From CAYRUP01 sp964578975 (lineage in GTDB: Bacteria; Pseudomonadota; Gammaproteobacteria; DSM-16500), in NCBI GenBank assembly GCA_964578975.1, contig CAZOFA010000039.1:1-20962 (forward strand): 20,962 nt of DNA, read 5' to 3'. Below the pieces are notes generated by a model, which was given only the letters and a program-made list of their open reading frames with translations, was not told the DNA's origin and did no database searches. Within the stretch, counting starts at the first letter, position 1; each line of letters opens with the position of its first letter. Shown here piece by piece: positions 15,279-20,962 of the stretch. The position numbers and the translations under genes are program-made.

Positions 15279-16525
15279 ACGGGTATGGACTCTGAAATCG
15301 CAAATAATTGCTGTGCTAATTGTAAAATTTCCATGCGTCCTTCAAATCCTGCTTGACGCAATTGCACAGTCGGTGTGTGTAATAATTTATTGGTGAGAGT
15401 ACGGGCAAACAACAGCAACACATCTGCCGGATCATCACCGCGTTGCAATTGGCGCAACGATTTTGTTAATTCTCCATCGCACAAATCTTCAATTTGTTTG
15501 CGATACGCACGAATCGTGGTGGCCACTAAATCCAATGAACGCAGCCAAGTCATAAAGTTTTCCGTCCGTTGCTCAATCAATTCACGTGCTTTTTCTGCCG
15601 CGTGTTCACGCCCGCGTAGATTTTGTTGAATTATCGATTTTAAATCATCGATGGAATATAGTTTTATGTTTGGCAACGTTGCAACACAATTTTCAACATC
15701 ACGTGGCACCGCAATATCAACAATAAAAATCGGTTTTGATCGATCGCGCAACATGGCCTGCGTCACCAGTGGCGCTGTGCTGCCGGTTGCGCAAATGGCA
15801 ATATCGGCTGCGGCCAGCAAGTGTGGCAAATCCGTTAAACAAGCGTAATCAACCGCATGTTTTTTTGCGATGACGGCGGCGTTTTCGATACTACGATTCA
15901 CAATCGTGATTTTTTTGGGATGAGACGGTTTTAAATGTCGTAACACTAAATCAATCGTGACACCGGCTCCCAACACCACCACTTGCGCATCCGGTAGTGC
16001 TTGGGAAAAATTTTCTTTAATAAAATTAACGGCGGCCGATGCAACCGACACCGGACACGCACCAATGGCTGTATTGGTTCGAACGTTTTTTGCAACGGCA
16101 AATACCTGTTGAAAAAGACGATTAAACAACGTGCCCACGCTACCCGCTGCACAACTTTCAGAAAAAGCATCTTTCATTTGCCCTAAAATTTGTGATTCGC
16201 CCAACACCATGGAATCAAGACCACACGCCACTTGCATAATATGCGCGACCGCGTCCGCATCACGATAATAATACATCGCAGGGATAAGTTGATCCGCTGG
16301 AATTTGATGATGGCGACAAAACCATTGGGTAATTTTTTCAAAATCATCGCTGTCACAATATAACTCTGAGCGATTACACGTGGAGAGCAAAATCGCTTCG
16401 CGAATATTTTCGTGGGTTAATAAATCTTGTAAATACAACGCCAATTTTTCAGGCGCAAAAACTACTTTTTCACGCAGTTCAATCGGTGCAGTTTTATGAT
16501 TAATTCCACAAACAATGATTGGCAT
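15275..16525 (-). CDS. hemA: Glutamyl-tRNA reductase
   Basis: Reduces glutamyl-tRNA(Glu) with NADPH to glutamate-1-semialdehyde, the first committed step of C5-pathway tetrapyrrole synthesis. The 416 aa are normal length. The catalytic cysteine is C50 in LSTCNRSELY. The tRNA-contact block GLDSMVLGESQILGQ, the NADPH-binding VVVLGAGVTIDLVLRHL and the C-terminal dimerisation helices are present. The ATG at 16523-16525 follows GATCAAAAAAATTAT with no good ribosome site. It is divergent from lolB across 83 nt, the same hemA/lolB head-to-head arrangement as in E. coli. Confidence 0.97.
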   Translation of the reverse strand: MPIIVCGINHKTAPIELREKVVFAPEKLALYLQDLLTHENIREAILLSTCNRSELYCDSDDFEKITQWFCRHHQIPADQLIPAMYYYRDADAVAHIMQVACGLDSMVLGESQILGQMKDAFSESCAAGSVGTLFNRLFQQVFAVAKNVRTNTAIGACPVSVASAAVNFIKENFSQALPDAQVVVLGAGVTIDLVLRHLKPSHPKKITIVNRSIENAAVIAKKHAVDYACLTDLPHLLAAADIAICATGSTAPLVTQAMLRDRSKPIFIVDIAVPRDVENCVATLPNIKLYSIDDLKSIIQQNLRGREHAAEKARELIEQRTENFMTWLRSLDLVATTIRAYRKQIEDLCDGELTKSLRQLQRGDDPADVLLLFARTLTNKLLHTPTVQLRQAGFEGRMEILQLAQQLFAISESIPV

Positions 16526-16539
16526 ATAATTTTTTTGAT

Positions 16540-16552
16540 CGACTTAAAGTCG
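16540..16552. promoter_or_regulatory. 13-bp palindrome in the hemA/lolB divergent gap
   Basis: CGACTTAAAGTCG is a perfect inverted repeat (6+1+6) in the 83-nt gap between the divergent hemA and lolB starts, 15 nt before the hemA ATG. It could be an operator acting on hemA, or a small hairpin in its leader. No matching factor is known to me. Confidence 0.35.
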
Positions 16553-16608
16553 GGTATTTTATGTGAAATCGCACTGGATTACCACGATAGTGAGGTATAA
16601 AATGAGGC

Positions 16609-17205
16609 ATGCGCATTTATCTTGTCTGGTTTTTATTGCTTATCTTAACGGCTTGTGCCACCACAACGCCCGTCGACAATACGCCGCGCAAATCATCCCC
16701 CACCTGGGAACAGCAAGCAAGCTCGCGCGCCAGTATCAACCATTGGGATTTAAAAGGCTTAATTGCCGTTCGCACGCAAAAAGATGCCGTGAGCGCCACC
16801 TGGCAATGGCGTGAAGAATCCAATCGACATTATTCAATTCATTTGTTTGGCCCGCTCGGCTCAAACTCATTTCAACTCACGGGTGACCCAGCGCAGGTTT
16901 TATTACAAACATCCGATGGCAAACAATTCAATGCGCCAAGCCCAGAAATACTGCTCGAACAACAAGTGGGTTGGCGTCTACCTGTTTCGTCTTTATATTA
17001 TTGGATACGCGGTTTACCCGTACCGACACTTTCAGCAAAAAAACAATTTAATGCAAATAATCAATTGGCACTGTTAGCACAAGATGGCTGGATCATCCAA
17101 TATTTAGATTACAACACGGTCAACCAACTCGACATGCCCAGCAAAATTGTCCTCACACATCCGGATATCACCATTAAAATTGTCATTAAACAATGGCAAA
17201 TCTAA
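16609..17205 (+). CDS. lolB: LolB, outer-membrane lipoprotein receptor
   Basis: LolB takes lipoproteins from periplasmic LolA and inserts them in the outer membrane. The 198 aa match the family. A lipoprotein signal (YLVWFLLLILTAC) puts the lipid site at C16, with Ala at +2, which predicts outer-membrane sorting. The body shows WDLKGLIAVRTQKDAVSATWQWRE and HLFGPLGSNSFQLTG, the usual LolB strands, and later WRLPVSSLYYWIRGLP. The synteny next to hemA is diagnostic. The ATG has AGG only one base away and GTGAGG about 15 nt upstream, so initiation looks inefficient. The usual next gene, ispE, is absent. Confidence 0.93.
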   Translation: MRIYLVWFLLLILTACATTTPVDNTPRKSSPTWEQQASSRASINHWDLKGLIAVRTQKDAVSATWQWREESNRHYSIHLFGPLGSNSFQLTGDPAQVLLQTSDGKQFNAPSPEILLEQQVGWRLPVSSLYYWIRGLPVPTLSAKKQFNANNQLALLAQDGWIIQYLDYNTVNQLDMPSKIVLTHPDITIKIVIKQWQI

Positions 17206-17212
17206 TTTTCAA

Positions 17213-17241
17213 TTGACACGCACCAGATCCATAAGCAAAAT
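17213..17241 (+). promoter_or_regulatory. Promoter of tRNA-Gln (and perhaps prs)
   Basis: A perfect TTGACA (17213-17218) is followed after 17 nt by CAAAAT (17236-17241, 4/6). It starts 8 nt after the lolB stop and would give about 40 nt of 5' leader before the tRNA. A separate TATACT at 17258-17263 has no -35 partner. Confidence 0.45.
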
Positions 17242-17290
17242 AAGCGCCCTAAGAGCATATACTCTGTTCACAGACAGATCCTACTCTCGT

Positions 17291-17365
17291 TGGGGTGTAG
17301 CCAAGCGGTAAGGCACCGGGTTTTGATCCCGGCATTCCTAGGTTCGATCCCTAGCACCCCAGCCA
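17291..17365 (+). tRNA. tRNA-Gln (anticodon UUG)
   Basis: The acceptor arms TGGGGTG (17291-17297) and CACCCCA (17355-17361) pair over seven bases. Discriminator G17362 is followed by an encoded CCA (17363-17365). The anticodon stem CCGGG/CCCGG (17316-17320, 17328-17332) encloses TTTTGAT, with TTG at 17323-17325. The T arm CTAGG-TTCGATC-CCTAG is complete, and the D arm contains AAGCGGTA. A tRNA-Gln at this place, before prs, is common in gammaproteobacteria. Confidence 0.97.
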
Positions 17366-17434
17366 TCAAACATTAGAAAAATTCGCGATCATCGATTATG
17401 ATTACAACGAATTCAATCACCAAGGATATTCGCC

Positions 17435-18382
17435 GTGCCTGAGATAATGATTTTCAGTGGTAATGCAAACCAAGAACTTGCCGAACACATTGTTGAACAT
17501 CTTAATTTACCATTGGGTAAAGCACTCGTCGGTCGTTTCAGCGATGGCGAAACGATGGTAGAAATTCAGGAAAATGTGCGTGGTCGTGATATTTTCGTGA
17601 TTCAATCCACCTGTGCACCGACCAATGATAACTTGATGGAATTAATCATCATGGCGGATGCATTACGGCGCGCCTCAGCCGCACGTATTACCGCTGTGGT
17701 TCCCTACTTTGGTTATGCACGCCAAGATCGACGCGTACGTTCTGCGCGCGTGCCCATCACAGCAAAAATTGTCGCAGACATGATGGCATCGGTCGGCATT
17801 AGTCGACTGGTGACGGTGGATTTACATGCCGATCAAATCCAAGGTTTTTTCTACATGCCCGTCGATAACCTTTACAGCACCCCGATCATGCTAGAAGACA
17901 TTCATACCAAAAGTTATAAAAATATTATGATCGTGTCGCCTGATGTGGGCGGTGTGATCCGCGCGCGCGCGATTGCAAAACGTATTCAAGGCGCCGATCT
18001 TGCGATCATCGATAAACGTCGTCCGCAGCCGAATGAGGCGCAAGTGATGCATATCATCGGTGATGTTAAAGATCGTGATTGTATTATTGTGGATGACATC
18101 GCCGATACCGCCGGAACCTTATGCAAAGCCGTTGAAGCATTAAAAGAGCATGGCGCGGCCAAAGTGGTGGCCTATGTCACGCATCCCGTCTTATCCGGAA
18201 ATGCCATTGAAAACATTCAATCTTCTTCGATCGATGAATTAGTCGTGACCGACACCATTTCCCTCAGTCAAGAAGCCCGACAATGCAAACAGATTCGCTC
18301 GATCACCCTGAGTCATATGATGGCTGAAGCAATTAGACGGATTAGTGGTGCTGGATCGTTGAGTCGAATGTTCATTGATTGA
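17435..18382 (+). CDS. prs: Ribose-phosphate pyrophosphokinase (PRPP synthetase)
   Basis: Makes PRPP from ribose-5-phosphate and ATP for nucleotide, histidine, tryptophan and NAD synthesis. The 315 aa are standard. The start is GTG at 17435-17437, with AAGGAT about 9 nt upstream. Conserved blocks are the flexible loop YFGYARQDRR (91-100), DLHADQIQGFF (129-139) and the PRPP-binding loop DDIADTAGT (220-228). The gap to the tRNA upstream is 69 nt with no evident terminator, so read-through from the tRNA promoter is possible. Confidence 0.98.
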   Translation: MPEIMIFSGNANQELAEHIVEHLNLPLGKALVGRFSDGETMVEIQENVRGRDIFVIQSTCAPTNDNLMELIIMADALRRASAARITAVVPYFGYARQDRRVRSARVPITAKIVADMMASVGISRLVTVDLHADQIQGFFYMPVDNLYSTPIMLEDIHTKSYKNIMIVSPDVGGVIRARAIAKRIQGADLAIIDKRRPQPNEAQVMHIIGDVKDRDCIIVDDIADTAGTLCKAVEALKEHGAAKVVAYVTHPVLSGNAIENIQSSSIDELVVTDTISLSQEARQCKQIRSITLSHMMAEAIRRISGAGSLSRMFID

Positions 18383-18402
18383 TTTATTAAATCAGGTATA
18401 AT
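18375..18402 (+). promoter_or_regulatory. Promoter of rplY with palindromic spacer
   Basis: TTGATT (18375-18380, inside the prs 3' end), a 16-nt spacer and a perfect TATAAT (18397-18402). The spacer includes a 15-nt inverted repeat, TGATTTATTAAATCA (18380-18394), which could be an operator or a coincidence of AT-rich DNA. Confidence 0.55.
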
Positions 18403-18411
18403 TCGCCCTCC

Positions 18412-18434
18412 TTATCACTGGTCGCAGGTGATAA
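18412..18434 (+). promoter_or_regulatory. Leader hairpin upstream of rplY
   Basis: TTATCAC (18412-18418) and GTGATAA (18428-18434) form a perfect 7-bp stem with a 9-nt loop TGGTCGCAG. It falls in the predicted rplY leader, 24 nt before the ATG and just ahead of the GGAG ribosome site. It might mediate feedback by L25, but that is only inference. Confidence 0.4.
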
Positions 18435-18458
18435 AAATCAATTATTTGGAGTATAACC

Positions 18459-19169
18459 ATGAGTAATATCAAATTCGAACTGGAAGCTGATATTCGTGAC
18501 GATGTGGGGAAAGGTGCGAGCCGCCGCCTACGTCTTCAAGATAAAGTTCCAGCCATTATTTACGGCGCAGGCGAGCAATCCGTTGCCCTGACGTTAGACC
18601 ATAACAAAACATTAAATGCGCTGTCCCACGAAGCTTTTTATTCACATATTTTGACGCTCAAAATCGGCAAAAAAAGTGAAAAAGTGATTTTGAAAGATGT
18701 GCAACGTGACCCTGCTAAACCACGTCTTGCGCATATCGATTTTTTACGTATTCGTGCCGACCAAAAACTTCATATGCATGTTCCATTGCACTTTATCGGT
18801 AAAGAATTGGCACCGGGTGTCAAAGAAGGCGGCGTGTTTTCAAATGCGATGAATGATGTGGAAGTGTCTTGTTTACCTGCTGATTTGCCGGAATACATTG
18901 AAGTTGATGTTTCCAATTTAGCACTGGATCAATCCATTCACTTAAGCGAACTCAAAATACCGAAGGGCGTTGAATTAGTGGCGTTTGCTCATGGTGTGGA
19001 AGAACATGATCAAGCAGTTGTTTCATTACATATTCCACGCATCATTGAAGAAGAAGTCGTTGCGGTCGCGGCCGAAGAAGTGACTGAAGAAGGTGCTGCA
19101 ACAACCGCTGAACCAGGCAGCGAAACTGAAGCTCAACCGGTTGCTGCTGAAAAAACCGAAAAAAAATGA
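18459..19169 (+). CDS. rplY: Ribosomal protein bL25, long CTC/TL5 type
   Basis: Binds 5S rRNA in the large subunit. At 236 aa it is the two-domain CTC form, not the 94-residue form of E. coli. The 5S-binding domain covers about 1-95 (GKGASRRLRLQDKVPAIIYG, VILKDVQRDPAKPRLAHIDF). The second beta-rich domain runs from about 96 to 195 (HVPLHFIGKELAPGVKEGGV, LSELKIPKGVEL). The tail 196-236 is a low-complexity Glu/Ala/Thr stretch ending KTEKK. GGAG lies about 7 nt before the ATG. It has its own predicted promoter and sits between prs and pth, the standard order. Confidence 0.97.
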   Translation: MSNIKFELEADIRDDVGKGASRRLRLQDKVPAIIYGAGEQSVALTLDHNKTLNALSHEAFYSHILTLKIGKKSEKVILKDVQRDPAKPRLAHIDFLRIRADQKLHMHVPLHFIGKELAPGVKEGGVFSNAMNDVEVSCLPADLPEYIEVDVSNLALDQSIHLSELKIPKGVELVAFAHGVEEHDQAVVSLHIPRIIEEEVVAVAAEEVTEEGAATTAEPGSETEAQPVAAEKTEKK

Positions 19170-19186
19170 AATGATGAGGTGCGGCA

Positions 19187-19771
19187 TTGTCGTCGGGAAT
19201 TCAATTGATTGTAGGCCTAGGCAATCCTGGGACAGATTATGAATCCACTCGACACAATGCGGGCGCTTGGTTTGTTTTTGAAATTGCGCGTACTGCTCAT
19301 GTCACCTTACGTCAGGAGACACGATTTCATGGGTTACATAGCAGTACGCGTCTTGATAATCACGATATTCATTTCTTGATTCCCACGACGTATATGAATT
19401 TAAGCGGACAAGCCGTCAGCGCTGTAGCGAATTATTTTAAAATTTCCCCAGAAAATATTTTGATTGCGCACGATGAAATTGATCTGCCTGTTGGTTTAGT
19501 CCGTCTGAAGTTTGATGGCGGTCACGGTGGGCATAATGGATTGCGAGATATTATTCATCATCTCGGCACAAATGCGTTTCATCGTTTGCGTATCGGTGTC
19601 GGTCATCCAGGTCAAAGTAAAGAAGTCGTTGATTACGTCTTAAAAACACCTGGGAAATCAGAGCGCGAACAAATTGATCTCGCGCTGCAAGATGCACAAG
19701 CTGTGTTACCACACTTACTGAGCGGGCAATTCCAAAAAGCCATGCACGAATTACACACGAGAGAAAAATAA
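19187..19771 (+). CDS. pth: Peptidyl-tRNA hydrolase
   Basis: Frees tRNA from peptidyl-tRNA dropped by stalled ribosomes. The 194 aa match the family. The start is TTG at 19187-19189: GAGGTG lies a few bases upstream and the N-terminus (IQLIVGLGNPG) aligns from there; the nearby GTG is in another frame. Active-site residues are N13, H23 and D96 (GLGNPG, STRHNAG, AHDEIDLP), with the GGHGGHNGLRDI block later. The stop is one base from the ychF ATG, and rplY ends 17 nt upstream, so rplY-pth-ychF is probably one transcript. Confidence 0.97.
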   Translation: MSSGIQLIVGLGNPGTDYESTRHNAGAWFVFEIARTAHVTLRQETRFHGLHSSTRLDNHDIHFLIPTTYMNLSGQAVSAVANYFKISPENILIAHDEIDLPVGLVRLKFDGGHGGHNGLRDIIHHLGTNAFHRLRIGVGHPGQSKEVVDYVLKTPGKSEREQIDLALQDAQAVLPHLLSGQFQKAMHELHTREK

Positions 19772-19772
19772 C

Positions 19773-20864
19773 ATGGGTATTAAATGCGGTATTGTTGGTT
19801 TGCCGAATGTCGGCAAATCTACTTTATTTAATTGTTTAACGAAAGCGGGTGTGGATGCAGAAAATTATCCATTTTGCACGATTGAGCCGAATGTCGGTGT
19901 GGTAGCAGTGCCTGATCCTCGCCTGGAAAAATTAGCTGAAATTGTAAAACCGCAACGTATTTTACCCACCACCATTGAATTTGTGGATATTGCAGGGTTG
20001 GTAAAAGGTGCGGCGCAAGGCGAAGGTCTCGGCAATAAATTTTTAGCCAATATTCGTGAAACCGATGCCATTGCGCATGTAGTACGTTGTTTTGAAAATG
20101 ATGATGTGGTGCACGTGGCCGGCAAAATTTCGCCGCAAAATGATATTGATGTGATTAATACAGAACTCGCTTTAGCTGATTTAGAATCGGTGTTGCGTTC
20201 GATTCAACGCGTACAAAAACAAGCGAAAAGTGGTGATAAATCAGCAGTTGCTGAACTTGCCTTACTCGAACGCGCCAAAGAACATCTCAATCAAGGTCAA
20301 GCGGTACGTGGTCTGTCATTGAATGCGGAAGATAAAGTACGCTTAAAACAATTGCAATTGTTAACCGCAAAACCCACGTTATACATTGCGAATGTGGCAG
20401 AGGATGGTTTCACTAACAATCCATATCTTGAACAAGTGAAACAAATTGCAGAAAAAGAAAATGCGAGCGTCGTTGCGGTGTGTGCTGCGATTGAAGCTGA
20501 AATTGCAGAATTGGATGACGCAGAAAAATTAGAATTTTTGAACGAGTTAAATTTAACTGAGCCCGGACTCGATCGTGTGATTCATGCGGGCTACAAATTA
20601 TTGGGATTAGAAACCTATTTTACTGCCGGCGAAAAAGAAGTGCGCGCTTGGACGGTGGCAATGGGCTCAACTGCACCACGCGCCGCAGGCGTGATTCATA
20701 CGGATTTCGAAAAAGGATTTATTCGTGCGGAAGTGATTGGTTATGAGGATTATATAAAATATAAAGGTGAAACAGGCGCGAAAGAAGCGGGTAAATGGCG
20801 CTTGGAAGGAAAAGATTACATTGTGCAGGATGGCGATGTGATGCATTTTCGGTTTAATGTGTGA
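19773..20864 (+). CDS. ychF: YchF/Ola1-type P-loop ATPase
   Basis: A universally conserved Obg-family NTPase that binds ribosomes and is linked to translation control and stress. The 363 aa are standard. P-loop GLPNVGKST is at 9-17, the switch II block VDIAGLVKGA at 71-80, and the G4-equivalent NVAE at 207-210 replaces NKxD, the mark of ATP preference in this family. A TGS domain fills about 278-363 (TYFTAGEKEVRAWTV ... IVQDGDVMHFRFNV). The ATG follows the pth TAA after one base. Confidence 0.98.
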   Translation: MGIKCGIVGLPNVGKSTLFNCLTKAGVDAENYPFCTIEPNVGVVAVPDPRLEKLAEIVKPQRILPTTIEFVDIAGLVKGAAQGEGLGNKFLANIRETDAIAHVVRCFENDDVVHVAGKISPQNDIDVINTELALADLESVLRSIQRVQKQAKSGDKSAVAELALLERAKEHLNQGQAVRGLSLNAEDKVRLKQLQLLTAKPTLYIANVAEDGFTNNPYLEQVKQIAEKENASVVAVCAAIEAEIAELDDAEKLEFLNELNLTEPGLDRVIHAGYKLLGLETYFTAGEKEVRAWTVAMGSTAPRAAGVIHTDFEKGFIRAEVIGYEDYIKYKGETGAKEAGKWRLEGKDYIVQDGDVMHFRFNV

Positions 20865-20892
20865 ACCCTGCCTTTCCGTCGCGAACGCGTCT

Positions 20893-20962
20893 CGTCATTG
20901 CGAGGAGTGTTTTTTACGACGAAGCAATCCAGGTTTTTTTATAATATTTCTGGATTGCTTCG
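20893..20962. repeat. Dispersed palindromic repeat downstream of ychF (runs off the window)
   Basis: CGTCATTGCGAGGAG (20893-20907) begins a second copy of the repeat family seen at 8974-9056. CGAAGCAATCCAG (20920-20932) then has an exact reverse complement CTGGATTGCTTCG at 20950-20962, around a T-rich 17-nt loop. The window ends inside the element. Placed 28 nt after the ychF stop, it may also end transcription. Confidence 0.75.

Noticed and set aside
1..20962. CRISPR array, insertion sequence, prophage or defence genes
   Set aside because: Looked for direct-repeat/spacer patterns, transposase or integrase motifs and defence domains; none seen.

Overview
The window looks like the chromosome of a gammaproteobacterium of the order Legionellales (Legionella/Coxiella/Aquicella/Berkiella-type, probably an intracellular or host-associated bacterium). 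The main reason is a collinear Dot/Icm type IVB secretion cluster, found only in that group and on a few related plasmids. The DNA is moderately AT-rich with uniform codon use, so nothing suggests recent import of the cluster. I cannot name the genus from sequence alone.

Region 1 (about 1-12600, all minus strand) is a Dot/Icm block. Read in the direction of transcription it is icmP(dotM)-icmO(dotL)-icmN(dotK)-dotJ(icmM)-icmL(dotI) x3-icmK(dotH)-icmE(dotG)-icmG(dotF)-icmC(dotE)-icmD(dotP)-icmJ(dotN, cut by the window edge). This is the L. pneumophila order from icmP to icmJ, with two extra icmL copies. The products make up most of the core machine: the coupling complex (DotL, DotM, DotN), inner-membrane proteins (DotI/DotJ, DotE, DotP, DotF) and the envelope-spanning/outer-membrane core (DotG, DotH, DotK). 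Several genes overlap or nearly touch. Gaps with possible internal promoters or repeats lie upstream of icmP, icmN, the third icmL, icmG and icmD.

Region 2 (about 12813-16525, minus strand) is housekeeping: dksA, and the compact hemA-prfA-prmC operon (tetrapyrrole synthesis, release factor 1 and its methyltransferase). It abuts the Dot/Icm block at the point where icmQ would lie in Legionella.

Region 3 (16609-20864, plus strand) runs divergently from hemA: lolB, tRNA-Gln(UUG), prs, rplY (long CTC-type L25), pth and ychF. The ispE gene that often lies between lolB and prs in other gammaproteobacteria is absent here.

The most interesting features are the fourfold DotI/DotJ family array, a DotG with three regular 71-residue helical repeats, a DotK with an added glycine-zipper segment, and palindromic or hexamer repeats in the intergenic gaps. 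One long palindrome sits inside the Dot/Icm cluster between icmO and icmN. I see no CRISPR array, insertion sequence, toxin-antitoxin pair or defence system. The window is best read as a variant of a known secretion system, not a wholly new one.
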